Shown: positions 55,268-64,000 of the stretch, in pieces | Position numbering within the stretch: position 1 is the stretch's first letter | Layout: the number at the start of each line of letters is the position of its first letter | Source of the DNA: an uncultured Saccharospirillaceae bacterium | Lineage (GTDB): Bacteria; Pseudomonadota; Gammaproteobacteria; Pseudomonadales; Oceanobacteraceae | Reading direction: 5' to 3' | Assembly (NCBI GenBank): GCA_947503895.1 | Contig: CANNFT010000017.1 | Span: forward strand, 1 to 64,000 | Length of the DNA stretch: 64,000 nucleotides | Program-made: the position numbers and the translations under genes | Notes under the pieces: generated by a model | Told to the model about the DNA's origin: nothing | Database searches by the model: none | Seen by the model: the letters and a program-made list of their open reading frames with translations, nothing else

Positions 55268-55921
55268 TTAGGCAACTTGAATGGCATCTAATGCTTCATT
55301 GATGGTTTCGCTTTTTCTTAGCATGCCTTGCTCAATAATGAACTCAACAATTTGGCGAACACCCTTACCTGTTTTGACATTTGCAAATACAAACGGTTTA
55401 TCGCCTCGCATTTTTTTGGTATCGCGATCCATTACTTCCAGTGATGCGCCTACATGCTCTGCTATATCTATTTTATTGATAATTAACAAATCTGATTTTG
55501 TGATACCGGGCCCACCTTTACGAGGGATTTTATCACCGGCACACACATCAATGACGTAAAGTGTAAGATCAGATAGCTCTGGACTAAACGTAGCGGACAA
55601 ATTATCACCACCGCTTTCGACCAGTACCATTTCCAATCCGTCATGACGATCTTGAAGATCTTTCACAGCCGCTAAGTTCATGGATGCATCTTCGCGTATG
55701 GCGGTGTGCGGGCAACCTCCTGTTTCTACACCTAAAATACGATCTTCTTCCAAAGCTTCATTGCGAATTAAAAATTGCGCATCTTCTTTGGTATAAATAT
55801 CGTTCGTGACAACCGCAATGTTGTAGTGTTTTCTCATCGTCTGACAGAGCGCTGTCAGTAGTGCTGTTTTGCCCGAACCAACTGGGCCACCCACACCTAC
55901 TCTTAATACTTGTTTTGTCAT
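55268..55921 (-). CDS. ureG: Urease accessory GTPase UreG
   Basis: 217 residues from the ATG at 55921. P-loop GPVGSGKT (12-19), then EDAQFL, the metal-binding CPH in GGCPHTAIRED, and the NKIDIAEHVGA guanine-specificity motif. UreG-GTP delivers nickel to apourease in complex with UreF and UreD. Between ureF and hupE in the operon. Confidence 0.97.
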   Translation of the reverse strand: MTKQVLRVGVGGPVGSGKTALLTALCQTMRKHYNIAVVTNDIYTKEDAQFLIRNEALEEDRILGVETGGCPHTAIREDASMNLAAVKDLQDRHDGLEMVLVESGGDNLSATFSPELSDLTLYVIDVCAGDKIPRKGGPGITKSDLLIINKIDIAEHVGASLEVMDRDTKKMRGDKPFVFANVKTGKGVRQIVEFIIEQGMLRKSETINEALDAIQVA

Positions 55922-55965
55922 ATTGTTGCCTATCACTAATGGATTATAAATGGATTATTAAACGG

Positions 55966-56703
55966 TTATGATCGAAACAGTCGGGAATATTGAGATTCAT
56001 GCAATGAAGAGGCAATGGCCAAACCCATCAGACCAGTGCCTAATGCTTCGTCCTCTATGGTGAGTGAACGCGTGACGACACGATCCAGAACAGGAATCAA
56101 TCGTTGTAGAATTTGCTGGCCTGCAGTTTGCCCTAATGGCAATGCCTTGCTCGCACAGGCAATTTGATTTTCGGACCAAGCCCATGCAAATCCGATGAGC
56201 GCCTGCTGTTTCGGTATATCGGACATCACAGCCGCTAAAGCACTCATGGCGACGACGGTGGGCAAAGTGAGTACAGATAACGCACGCGTGCGTTCATCCA
56301 TTCTATGAGCGGTTTGCCCTCGATGCCATTGCGCGTATGCGGCACCCACTTGCGTGTCTTCCAGATACAACTCTTTCGTTTCACGAAACGCCAACAATTG
56401 CTGATTCCATTCTTTTACCGCGGCATCATCCTGCATTGACCAAGCGTCGTATATTCTCGCGTACACCGGTAAGTCTAATGTGCCGATGCCTTGCTCAAGT
56501 GTTAGTACAATCCAGTGCTCAATATCTTGTGCATTTTTGCACCAACCTGCATCCAGCGCATACTCCAAACCTTGGCTGTACGCAAACGCCCCGACCGGTA
56601 GAGCGGGACTCGAAATATGTAGCAATGACAATAAACCCTGAGCCGTCTGACTAACGGTTTGTCCTTCTACCCTATGGTCTTGAGTCTGCATATCAATGGG
56701 CAT
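55966..56703 (-). CDS. ureF: Urease accessory protein UreF
   Basis: A helical scaffold linking UreD to UreG during nickel insertion. Markers: SPALPVGAFAYSQGLEYALDAG near the start and SALAAVMSDIPKQQ further on. The start is uncertain: ATG at 56703 (overlapping the ureE end by 11 bases) or ATG at 56691 (just after it); neither has a clear ribosome site, which fits translational coupling with ureE. Confidence 0.93.
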   Translation of the reverse strand: MPIDMQTQDHRVEGQTVSQTAQGLLSLLHISSPALPVGAFAYSQGLEYALDAGWCKNAQDIEHWIVLTLEQGIGTLDLPVYARIYDAWSMQDDAAVKEWNQQLLAFRETKELYLEDTQVGAAYAQWHRGQTAHRMDERTRALSVLTLPTVVAMSALAAVMSDIPKQQALIGFAWAWSENQIACASKALPLGQTAGQQILQRLIPVLDRVVTRSLTIEDEALGTGLMGLAIASSLHESQYSRLFRS

Positions 56704-57247
56704 GATGGTGCGAATGTCCATGAGAATGGCGATCAGACTCTACTGAATTTCCAGCGTGATGATGACCACTTCCATTGGCATACGCGCCATTTTCTGGTTC
56801 AAATGGGGCTTGTTCATGTGTGATTTCAATGCCTAAACCTTGCAGCATTTCATCCAATACATAATCTTCTTGATAGCGTAAAAAGCCATCGCCAATTTGA
56901 AGTGGAACATGGCGATTGCCTAAGTGATAACAACCGCGCGCAAATAATGTTGCGTCCGCTACATAGGCGGTGGAGACTTTTTCATCGGCTGCCAATATTT
57001 TTAAATGGTCGTTTTCATCATTAGTGAGAATGGTTCCATCACGCATCACATCACCGCGTTCAATTTGAATGCCAGCCACTTCTCCACTGTTCATCTGAAT
57101 TTTTAATCGGCCGCGCTTACGATCATCAAATGCTAAATATACGGAATCCACCTCCGTATTGATGACGCCTGCTTCCGATTGTGTTTCATCATCACTGTCA
57201 GTGCACATATTGTTCGCGAGTGGCAATTTAAAGGTAAAAATTTTCAT
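56693..57247 (-). CDS. ureE: Urease nickel metallochaperone UreE
   Basis: 184 residues. N-terminal beta domain (DDRKRGRLKIQMNSGEVAGIQIERGDVMRDG), C-terminal metal-binding ferredoxin-like domain (GCYHLGNRHVPLQIG), and a His-rich tail (about 160-184: GHHHAG..., HSHGHSHHHAH) that stores nickel. Overlaps ureF. Confidence 0.96.
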   Translation of the reverse strand: MKIFTFKLPLANNMCTDSDDETQSEAGVINTEVDSVYLAFDDRKRGRLKIQMNSGEVAGIQIERGDVMRDGTILTNDENDHLKILAADEKVSTAYVADATLFARGCYHLGNRHVPLQIGDGFLRYQEDYVLDEMLQGLGIEITHEQAPFEPENGAYANGSGHHHAGNSVESDRHSHGHSHHHAH

Positions 57248-57286
57248 AATGAGTCACTCTTTTGGTTTGTGTCTCGCTAGGTTTTA

Positions 57287-58990
57287 TTAAAATAAATAAT
57301 AGCGCTGCGCGAGTGGCAATGAGGTAGCCGGCTCACAGGTCAATTGTTTTCCATCGGCTTTCACCACATAAGTTTGCGGATCAACTTCAAGCACGGGTTG
57401 ATAATCATTTAGCTTCATATCTGCTTTCGAAATTGAACGCGTGTCTTTTACCGGCCGCAATATTTTTTTCAAGCCTAAATGGTCAAGCCGACCATTTTTT
57501 AAAGCGGCTTGCGAGACAAATGAAATACTGGTTTCATGCACCGCTTTGCCCATGGCACCAAACATCATTCGGTAATGCACCGGTTGCGGTGTCGGAATCG
57601 AGGCATTTGGGTCACCCATCGGTGCACCGGCAATCATGCCGCCTTTTAAAATCAGAGAAGGTTTTGTACCGAAAAACATCGGCTTCCAAAGTACTAAATC
57701 TGCAAGCTTACCCACTTCAATTGAGCCAACTTCGTCTGCAATCCCCATGGTAATGGCTGGGTTTATCGCGTACTTCGCAATGTAGCGCTTACATCGAAAA
57801 TTATCATGGCCTTCAGTGTCTTCCGGCAATGCACCTCTTTGTACTTTCATTTTATGCGCTGTTTGCCAAGTACGTGTGACCACTTCACCGACACGCCCCA
57901 TGGCTTGTGAATCGGAGGAGATCATACTAAAGGCACCAAGATCATGAAGAATATCTTCAGCAGCAATGGTTTCGCGGCGAATTCTTGAGTCTGCAAAGGC
58001 CACATCTTCGGGAATATTTGGATCAAGGTGGTGACAGACCATCAGCATGTCGAGATGTTCATCTACGGTGTTGATCGTATACGGGCGAGTGGGGTTTGTA
58101 GATGAGGGTAAAACGTTGGCTTCACCACAGGCTTTTATAATATCCGGCGCGTGCCCACCACCGGCACCCTCCGTGTGGTAAGTATGAATCACGCGCCCTT
58201 TAAACGCCGCAAGCGTATCCTCGACAAAACCCGATTCGTTTAAGGTATCGGTGTGAATGGCCACTTGCACATCGTGCTCTTCAGCCACTGTTAAACAACA
58301 ATCAATGGAAGCTGGTGTGGTGCCCCAATCTTCGTGCAGCTTTAAACCCATGGCACCCGCTTCAATTTGTTCGCGCAGTGGATCAGGTAGACTGGCATTC
58401 CCTTTCCCTAAAAAGCCAATGTTCATTGGCAAATCTTCTACTGCTTGTAACATTTTTCCGATATGCCATGGTCCGGGCGTACAAGTGGTCGCATTCGTAC
58501 CGGTAGCGGGGCCGGTTCCACCACCTATCATGGTCGTCACGCCGCTCATAAGCGCTTCTTCAATTTGCTGCGGACAAATAAAGTGAATGTGCGCGTCAAT
58601 TCCACCGGGGGTTAATATCTGCCCTTCACCTGCAATCACTTCTGTACCTGGACCCACTTCAATCGTCACGCCTTGCTGTGTATCTGGATTACCGGCTTTG
58701 CCAATGGCTTGAATTCGACCTGCTTTTATCGCGACATCTGCCTTAACGATGCCCCAATAATCTAAAATTAAAGCGTTAGTAATGACGGTATCAGCGATGT
58801 CTTTCGACATAGCTTGGCTTTGGCCCATACCATCTCGAATAACCTTACCTCCGCCGAATTTCACTTCGTCACCATAAACCGTGAAATCTTTTTCTGGGGA
58901 GATAAACAGTTCTGTATCCCCCAGCCGAACTTTATCACCCACTGTTGGACCATACATATCGGCGTATGCACGTCGACTAATCTTTGCCAT
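57287..58990 (-). CDS. ureC: Urease alpha subunit
   Basis: 567 residues, the catalytic subunit that hydrolyses urea to ammonia and CO2. All active-site residues are in place at the numbering of the Klebsiella enzyme: nickel ligands His134 and His136 (DAHIH), carbamylated Lys217 (GLKLHEDWG), His246, His272 and Asp360, and flap Cys319-His320 (MVCHHLD). Follows ureB after about 100 bases. Fully intact. Confidence 0.99.
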   Translation of the reverse strand: MAKISRRAYADMYGPTVGDKVRLGDTELFISPEKDFTVYGDEVKFGGGKVIRDGMGQSQAMSKDIADTVITNALILDYWGIVKADVAIKAGRIQAIGKAGNPDTQQGVTIEVGPGTEVIAGEGQILTPGGIDAHIHFICPQQIEEALMSGVTTMIGGGTGPATGTNATTCTPGPWHIGKMLQAVEDLPMNIGFLGKGNASLPDPLREQIEAGAMGLKLHEDWGTTPASIDCCLTVAEEHDVQVAIHTDTLNESGFVEDTLAAFKGRVIHTYHTEGAGGGHAPDIIKACGEANVLPSSTNPTRPYTINTVDEHLDMLMVCHHLDPNIPEDVAFADSRIRRETIAAEDILHDLGAFSMISSDSQAMGRVGEVVTRTWQTAHKMKVQRGALPEDTEGHDNFRCKRYIAKYAINPAITMGIADEVGSIEVGKLADLVLWKPMFFGTKPSLILKGGMIAGAPMGDPNASIPTPQPVHYRMMFGAMGKAVHETSISFVSQAALKNGRLDHLGLKKILRPVKDTRSISKADMKLNDYQPVLEVDPQTYVVKADGKQLTCEPATSLPLAQRYYLF

Positions 58991-59094
58991 GATTTTTCCT
59001 TAGGTCACGCCAGCTCAAATGGCTAACCGCTCACAATGCGTTATCGGATAGACGATTCTTTTTGCGCCTTGCGATAGCAAGACAAAGCACCGCG

Positions 59095-59400
59095 TTATAG
59101 CGGCCCCATCACATCGCCGCGAAATCCATAAATTTTGCGTTTACCCGCAAATTCCACCAGTTCAACCGTACGCGTTTGTCCCGGCTCAAATCGAACCGCC
59201 GTACCCGCCGCAATATTTAAACGAAAACCTTTCGATACAGGACGATCAAATTTTAATTTTAGGTTTGTCTCAAAAAAATGATAATGGCTACCCACTTGAA
59301 TGGGACGATCACCGGTATTTGCCACTTCGACAATCACCGTTTTGAGTCCCTGATTTATTTCTATGTCACCTTCTGCGCAAATGATTTCTCCTGGTTTCAC
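59095..59400 (-). CDS. ureB: Urease beta subunit
   Basis: 101 residues, typical for the separate beta subunit. Features: MKPGEIICAEGDIEIN at the start and QVGSHYHFFETN with the RLNIAAGTAVRFEPGQ core. Forms the (abg)3 complex with UreA and UreC. Between ureA (9 bases) and ureC. Confidence 0.98.
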   Translation of the reverse strand: MKPGEIICAEGDIEINQGLKTVIVEVANTGDRPIQVGSHYHFFETNLKLKFDRPVSKGFRLNIAAGTAVRFEPGQTRTVELVEFAGKRKIYGFRGDVMGPL

Positions 59401-59409
59401 AGGCTTCTC

Positions 59410-59712
59410 CTATACAATGGGATTATGAACAGTGACGAGCTTAGTGCCATCCGGAAAAGTCGCTTCCACCTGCACTTCATGAATCATTTCAGCAATGCCA
59501 TCCATAACGTCTTCTCGACGAATCACTTCACGGCCCTCGTTCATTAATTCTGCCACTGTGCGACCATCACGAGCGCCTTCCATAATGAACGCACTGATAA
59601 TGGCAATGCACTCCGGATAATTTAATTTCACACCGCGAGCACGTCGTTTTTCAGCCAATTCAGACGCTACAAACAGTAATAATTTATCTTTTTCCCGTGG
59701 GGAAAGTTCCAT
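59410..59712 (-). CDS. ureA: Urease gamma subunit
   Basis: 100 residues, start MELSPREKDKLLLF, then LNYPECIAIISAFIMEGARDGRTVAELM and VQVEATFPDGTKLVTVHNPI at the end, all family marks. Nine bases before ureB, so coupled expression. Confidence 0.99.
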   Translation of the reverse strand: MELSPREKDKLLLFVASELAEKRRARGVKLNYPECIAIISAFIMEGARDGRTVAELMNEGREVIRREDVMDGIAEMIHEVQVEATFPDGTKLVTVHNPIV

Positions 59713-59775
59713 AGAGAATCCACTCCTAAAAGTGCGTTAAGGGTAATAGCTTTGTTAGCGCGCGTTTCACAGATA

Positions 59776-60633
59776 CTAGGTCCGCCAAATGCGAGGCTCA
59801 CACCCTTTTCTGTTTAAAATATGTGGGCGAATGGCATGCCACATTAATTCAAATGCCGTTCGGGCATCTTCCGCATGGTCACCAAGATAACGTGCGATGA
59901 GCACACCGGGTTTTTGAGTAATGGCCAACGTACCTTTTAATTGAGACGCGATCGTTTCCTGCCACTCAGTGTAGTCAAAATCAATGTCTCTATTAATGAC
60001 GCAAGTGGCTAGAATCGATTTACCCTGCAACCCCGCTAAACCGGTTTGCATTTCACTGCCTGCCACAATGTGAATATGATCTTTAAAGAGCCACTGGCCA
60101 TCTTGGCGAATAGTAAGGGTTTGCAATAGCTCACCTGTGGTGAACATCTCATTTGCATCTTCATCGCAATGCGGTCTTCCCAAGCAGGTGATTTCCCACC
60201 CAACAAATAGACCGTCGCCAAATATTTCCACTTCGGTGGTCAGGTGCCCCTTGGCACCGCTGAAGACAATATTCTCCATGGGGAGCCATTCAACGCTCGC
60301 CCCCTCTTTGACCGTTATCCGAACATATTGGCCTTGCCATAAGTCAGTAATGTTGCGATATAGCTTCCCGGCAGAGGGCGTGGTCATCAGGAGATGGGCA
60401 TTCGTATCAGCATGAATATCGATGGACAATTTATCGCCGGCGACTAACCCTCCGGGCGGGTGCAGCAAATAGAGATGCATGAATTGCGGCCCTTCCGGAT
60501 AGAAAGGTCGCTGAACACGCAATGGGCCATAACTTCGCGTCTTCCCCATCTGTGTTCTGCCATGGGCGAATTTGAAGTGACCACTAAAATAGGCAAGCCA
60601 CTGCTGCGTATTGGATTTTGCGTGCAATCTCAT
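59776..60633 (-). CDS. ureD: Urease accessory protein UreD
   Basis: 285 residues. Markers: GKTRSYGPLRVQRPFYPEG, LYLLHPPGGLVAGDKLSID and TTPSAGKLYRN, the GGlvgGD and TTqaa-like motifs of UreD/UreH. It binds apourease first and forms the nickel tunnel with UreF and UreG. First gene of the operon. Confidence 0.96.
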   Translation of the reverse strand: MRLHAKSNTQQWLAYFSGHFKFAHGRTQMGKTRSYGPLRVQRPFYPEGPQFMHLYLLHPPGGLVAGDKLSIDIHADTNAHLLMTTPSAGKLYRNITDLWQGQYVRITVKEGASVEWLPMENIVFSGAKGHLTTEVEIFGDGLFVGWEITCLGRPHCDEDANEMFTTGELLQTLTIRQDGQWLFKDHIHIVAGSEMQTGLAGLQGKSILATCVINRDIDFDYTEWQETIASQLKGTLAITQKPGVLIARYLGDHAEDARTAFELMWHAIRPHILNRKGCEPRIWRT

Positions 60634-60672
60634 TCCTCTAACGTCTGTTTAACGGTGATGTTCAAGTGTCAG

Positions 60673-60692
60673 TCTGACGACCTGGTCAATAT
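60673..60692. promoter_or_regulatory. RutR-like operator 1 of the urease operon
   Basis: TCTGACGACCTGGTCAATAT contains TGACgAccTGGTCA, one base off the palindrome TGACCA-N2-TGGTCA. It lies 40 bases upstream of the ureD start, where it could block transcription. Repeated at 60863. Confidence 0.6.
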
Positions 60693-60862
60693 CTAGCATG
60701 CTATCAACACCATGTGGCCATTTGAGCCTCAGCTTCCCGAATACCCTGGCCAGCGCTCATCGAAAAAATCCGCCCGCTATGAACCAACTGATTCAATGAC
60801 GATTGAAGCTCAAAACCACCGCTTCATACTCGACTTTTAGTCATATTCGAATATATTAACAA

Positions 60863-60882
60863 TCTGACCACTTGGTCAATAT
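60863..60882. promoter_or_regulatory. RutR-like operator 2 of the urease operon
   Basis: TCTGACCACTTGGTCAATAT holds a perfect TGACCA-CT-TGGTCA palindrome (60865-60878), identical to the reported RutR consensus core. 18 of 20 bases match the site at 60673. Confidence 0.65.
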
Positions 60883-61140
60883 AGCTTCTAAGCCTTTGTT
60901 AAACTTAATTTTTTTACCCCAACTAAATTGCACCAACATGAGTCAAAAAATTATTCCAAGGTGTGCGGATAGTGCATTTTGGTGCAAATGCAACAAGTGA
61001 ATTCGGATTCATACCATAAACATGTACCTTGTCACAGTTTCACAAATTCAATACAAGTTTTGATCCAAAATCACACCGAGTAACAAACAAAAAGCCATAC
61101 TTCCATTAGGATAAGCGTCCCATAGTGTGTTCTCGATCAT

Positions 61141-61791
61141 ATGAGTAAAATCATCAGTTGCTGCCCAGTGGTAGCCGAAGAGTATATGCACCTGATTCCT
61201 ATTGATGCTCTGCCAACGCAAGATCCATTGGGTGCTGCTCACAAAGCGCGCGTCATGTGGATTCAAGAGAGCGAGTCTCAGGTTCATATGCTGCATGGCC
61301 GCCAAGTATTAAAGTCAGGAAATCGTTACAACGATCTTTCAGGCTACCTCACGTCTGTTGAACAGGCTTGGCGAGAGGCGCATCGGTTGGCTGAGCACTA
61401 CGAACTCAGTGAAAACTCCTTTCAGTCCATTGAGGTGCGTGTTCATATCTATCGAATTCCCGTCATTGACCCTAATGAAAGCCTCACGCGTTTACATTGG
61501 GATAAACTGCACAATAACCGTCAATACGAATTGCTGACGGGGCGATGGTGTCAGTTACGTCTATCCCGCCTGCAAAACCAAGATGTATTACTCGCCGATA
61601 GCAGTGCAATCGTTCCGCTCAAACAGCAAGTATTTGCCGAGTCTCAATTGGCGTGGACCTCCAAAACCGGCCGCAAAAACCCTGCCGAATCCTTGCTGCA
61701 ATTTAAACAAGACTGGGATTTCACCGCTCGACCAAGAGGCAGAGACTACGTTGATGATTGGCAACGGCTGGTCTCAAACGGGGCAGCATAA
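61141..61791 (+). CDS. Hypothetical soluble protein
   Basis: 216 residues, no signal peptide or membrane helix. Segments such as YMHLIPIDALPTQDPLG, WREAHRLAEHYELSE and RPRGRDYVDDWQRLVSNGAA do not suggest a family to me. It is divergent from the urease operon across a shared control region with RutR-like sites. A weak ribosome site lowers confidence. Function unknown. Confidence 0.6.
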   Translation: MSKIISCCPVVAEEYMHLIPIDALPTQDPLGAAHKARVMWIQESESQVHMLHGRQVLKSGNRYNDLSGYLTSVEQAWREAHRLAEHYELSENSFQSIEVRVHIYRIPVIDPNESLTRLHWDKLHNNRQYELLTGRWCQLRLSRLQNQDVLLADSSAIVPLKQQVFAESQLAWTSKTGRKNPAESLLQFKQDWDFTARPRGRDYVDDWQRLVSNGAA

Positions 61792-62200
61792 AGTCCTATG
61801 GCGTTCAATTAACGCTTTCTATTCTGCCCCTTTGATAAGTATTGCTTGTGTGCTGACACCCTATATCTGCGTACCGTGTGGCATGGTCAACCAACCTACC
61901 TGTTGACAGTATTTTATTATTTAGAGCACCTCTATAGTGTCAATTTAACTCCACAAGTTCTCTTTAGCGCTTTCATGCTAGCCAGAAGTGACGTTATAGA
62001 AATGCCTTTAAACTATCTCCGTGCTCTAAACCTAAGTTAAGGTCTAAGTCGAAGTAGCGGCCTACACTGCCCTCAACATTCCGCACTGGCAACATTCAAA
62101 GGATCATGTTTGACGATAATCCAAAGTCGTCAGTACTTTGTATTTGGCAGTCATGCGATTTTTCATTTATCACTTTAAGAATCAAGCTGAGTGAGCAATT
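61792..62200. other. Gene-free stretch
   Basis: About 400 bases between the hypothetical gene and the nitroreductase. A 64-codon frame at 61846-62040 has no ribosome site. No terminator or repeat is clear. Confidence 0.4.
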
Positions 62201-62803
62201 ATGAACGTTTTTAACGCCATTGAATCAAGACGAGCTATTAAATCATACGACACATCTGTGACCATACCAGAGCACGACTTTGAAAAAATGATGCAGTCCG
62301 TTTTACTTTCACCGACCTCGTACAACATACAAAACTGGCGATTTGTTCGAGTTACATCAACAGCAAAACGAAACGAAATAAAAGATGCAGCATGGGGACA
62401 AAGTCAGGTGAGTGATGCGTCAGAACTCATTATATTGTGTGCAAACTTAGATGCTTGGAAAGAAAAGCCCGAGCGCTACTGGATGAATGCAGATAAAAGT
62501 ACGCAAGATATACTGCTGCCGATGATTCATGATTTCTATGCCGAACACACGCAAAAGCAACGTGACGAAGCCATGCGCTCATGTGGCATGGCCGCACAAA
62601 CACTCATGCTGAGTGTTAAAGCGTTAGGCTATGACTCGTGCCCTATGGTGGGGTTTGACCCAGAGTCGGTCGCGAAAGCCATCAACTTACCGAACAACCA
62701 TGTCGTCTGCATGATGATTGCGATTGGCAAAGCCAATGTAGAAGCTTATCCCAGAGGCGGTCAATTGCCATTAAACGAGGTTTTATACACCGATCATTTT
62801 TAG
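62201..62803 (+). CDS. Nitroreductase family protein
   Basis: 200 residues. FMN-binding markers: ESRRAIKSYD at the start, SPTSYNIQNWRFV, GMAAQTLMLSVKALGYDSCPMVGFD and a YPRGGQLPL end. The family reduces nitroaromatics, quinones or flavins with NAD(P)H. Substrate unknown. Confidence 0.92.
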   Translation: MNVFNAIESRRAIKSYDTSVTIPEHDFEKMMQSVLLSPTSYNIQNWRFVRVTSTAKRNEIKDAAWGQSQVSDASELIILCANLDAWKEKPERYWMNADKSTQDILLPMIHDFYAEHTQKQRDEAMRSCGMAAQTLMLSVKALGYDSCPMVGFDPESVAKAINLPNNHVVCMMIAIGKANVEAYPRGGQLPLNEVLYTDHF

Positions 62804-62962
62804 TGGTATTAATCGCAGATGTATTGTCATTGCTCACGCCGAATAAAGGATTAATGCGCGTCATATCGGTCGAGTAACTAATAGTTGGGGGAGCAATCAG
62901 TATGGCCCGCTTCTCTCCCAACGAATGAGTATAACATTCATTATTAACGTGATAACCCGCAG

Positions 62963-64000
62963 CTAGTTATCCATCGCTGCTTTTTGAGCATATTGTGCAC
63001 CGGATTGCTTACTCACCTTTACCGCGATTAAGAACAACACCATCGACAGTAACGATATTGCAGGGAAAATGTGTGTTTCCTCTAGATACTCAGACAGTAT
63101 GCCCACCAATACACCGCTAATAGGAAAGGCTAATGCATTAAACAACATCATAAAGGGAATGATGCGCTCAAAAACATCCGATGAGACCGCTGAAGCCCGT
63201 TTGATTCTTAGGTACACCGAAAATGCGCTGTCGAGGCCAATAATAAGGCCAGCAAATAATAGGTACCCCATAAAGCTTATTTCTAAAAAACCAATCAGCA
63301 AACCACATACCAATGATAGGAAGACACAAAACTGCCCAAACATAACTGGGCTTCTCCTAATGAGGTAAGGTGCCAGAACAATGCATAATGTTCCAACTAC
63401 CCCAAAAAAAGCATTCGCATAAGCCAGATGGCTATCTGACAAACTGAACACACTGGTCACGATGGCAGGGTTGAGTATCAACACCGAGCCAAACATTAGG
63501 TTAATGGCATTGGCTTCCAAAATTAAGCAAATTAAAATCGGTCTGCTGAATATCTCCTTTAAGGCACCTGACATAAACTTTCGAGGTGCACTGTGGGTCA
63601 CAATGATGTTAGATCGCCATTTCTGCAAGGTGACCATAAATAAACTCAGTAAATAACATCCGGCGGCAATAAGAATAATGTCCGATGGCGTAGCGACAAA
63701 CACGATGATGCCCGCTAGAAGAGGCGCACCTAAAAAAGCAGACTGATCGATTAATTGAATCAAAGCTTGTAAGTGGGGTAGATCAGATTTGGTTGCATTT
63801 CGTTGGCATATGTTTTCGACACAAATAAACGAAAGATCAAACAAAAATCCATTAATAATAGAGAGAAGAATTAATGCCGAGACAGATTCATATTGACCAA
63901 TAAACAGCACGGTTGAAATGCAGGCTACGGCTCGTATCGTATCACTGGAAAATAATGAAAACCAAAAACCAATACGCAGTATTAAATAACCTGCGAATGC
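62963..64000 (-). CDS. MFS transporter, 5' end beyond the window
   Basis: The frame is open to base 64000, so the gene is cut by the window edge; 345 residues are visible. About nine to ten hydrophobic helices, with short charged loops such as KWRSNIIVTHSAPRK in the middle, fit a major facilitator transporter (DHA3-like drug-exporter layout). Substrate unknown. The apparent GTG start at 63910 is inside the gene, since the upstream codons continue without a stop and encode further membrane-like sequence. Confidence 0.85.
   Translation of the reverse strand, partial: AFAGYLILRIGFWFSLFSSDTIRAVACISTVLFIGQYESVSALILLSIINGFLFDLSFICVENICQRNATKSDLPHLQALIQLIDQSAFLGAPLLAGIIVFVATPSDIILIAAGCYLLSLFMVTLQKWRSNIIVTHSAPRKFMSGALKEIFSRPILICLILEANAINLMFGSVLILNPAIVTSVFSLSDSHLAYANAFFGVVGTLCIVLAPYLIRRSPVMFGQFCVFLSLVCGLLIGFLEISFMGYLLFAGLIIGLDSAFSVYLRIKRASAVSSDVFERIIPFMMLFNALAFPISGVLVGILSEYLEETHIFPAISLLSMVLFLIAVKVSKQSGAQYAQKAAMDN

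Larger units (their letters stand above)
60634..61140. other. Control region of the urease operon
   Basis: About 500 bases between ureD (minus) and a divergent plus-strand gene. Two 20-base repeats at 60673-60692 and 60863-60882 carry RutR-like palindromes. A TGCACC...GGTGCA-like set around 60929-60976 recalls NtrC half-sites, but the spacing is wrong. No sigma-54 promoter of correct spacing was found. Confidence 0.5.

Noticed and set aside
60925..60990. NtrC sites and a sigma-54 promoter for urease
   Set aside because: TGCACC and GGTGCA half-sites occur but not with 5-base spacing, and no GG-N10-GC element with correct spacing was found on either strand.
61048..61305. 85-codon minus-strand frame upstream of ureD
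   Set aside because: It overlaps the start of a better plus-strand gene and lies in the control region.
61846..62040. 64-codon plus-strand frame before the nitroreductase
   Set aside because: No ribosome site and no recognisable feature.

Overview
The window looks like the chromosome of a marine, heterotrophic gammaproteobacterium, probably near the Oceanospirillales/Hahella/Marinobacter/Reinekea group. The reasons are the csrA-lysC-alaS / recX-recA-pncC neighbourhood with tRNA-Ser and tRNA-Arg beside csrA, the Pseudomonas-like type II adenine deaminase, a urease operon ending in hupE, and secreted proteins with PPC domains. No phage, transposase, integrase or CRISPR array is visible. This placement is inference from gene content, not a search result.

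Layout. 1-410: two near-identical tRNA-Arg(ACG) genes and tRNA-Ser(GCT). 484-5039: csrA, lysC and alaS on the minus strand. 5.6-8.4 kb: a plus-strand block (anchored hypothetical protein, a two-gene membrane pair, and type II NADH dehydrogenase behind a structured leader) that separates alaS from recX. 8.6-11.0 kb: recX, recA (with terminator and LexA box) and pncC. 11.2-15.5 kb: a CPA1 antiporter with a cyclic-nucleotide-binding-like tail and an NCS2 purine permease. 16-17.4 kb: two DUF805 membrane proteins, one with an apparent stop at codon 3. 17.8-21.6 kb: a secreted endonuclease I and an LpxR-like lipid A deacylase. 22.0-24.4 kb: a BMP-family purine-binding protein and adenine deaminase. 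25.4-29.6 kb: a secreted subtilase, a stand-alone I9-like inhibitor and a TPR lipoprotein, bracketed by a dispersed repeat. 29.8-32.8 kb: a XRE-cupin regulator divergent from tdh-kbl. 32.9-40.9 kb: mostly housekeeping and envelope genes (DUF1456, hydrolase lipoprotein, Lnb/DUF4105, DUF3015, xseA, M23 peptidase, smrA, thioesterase). 51.9-54.2 kb: a zinc-ribbon membrane protein, a 3-mercaptopyruvate-type sulfurtransferase and a solute-binding protein. 54.6-60.6 kb: ureDABCEFG-hupE. 61-64 kb: a hypothetical protein, a nitroreductase and a partial MFS transporter.

The most unusual region is a tightly packed minus-strand block of twelve genes at about 40.9-51.6 kb. Six encode proteins that share one N-terminal module, carried bare or with Gly/Ser-rich, PASTA-like or Ig-like additions. 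They sit with a protein holding three ribosomal L7/L12-C-terminal-like repeats, a TPR protein, a basic coiled-coil protein, a coiled-coil/PASTA protein, a possible NlpC/DUF2272-like protein lacking an obvious catalytic Cys, and a protein ending in an OmpA-like segment. None shows a signal peptide or membrane segment. I do not recognise it as a described system; a cytoplasmic multi-subunit assembly is the working hypothesis.

A second theme is nitrogen from nucleobases. Sites resembling the RutR operator (TGACCA-N2-TGGTCA) lie before the NCS2 permease, the purine-binding protein and the urease operon (two copies), which suggests one TetR-family regulator joins purine uptake, deamination and urea hydrolysis.
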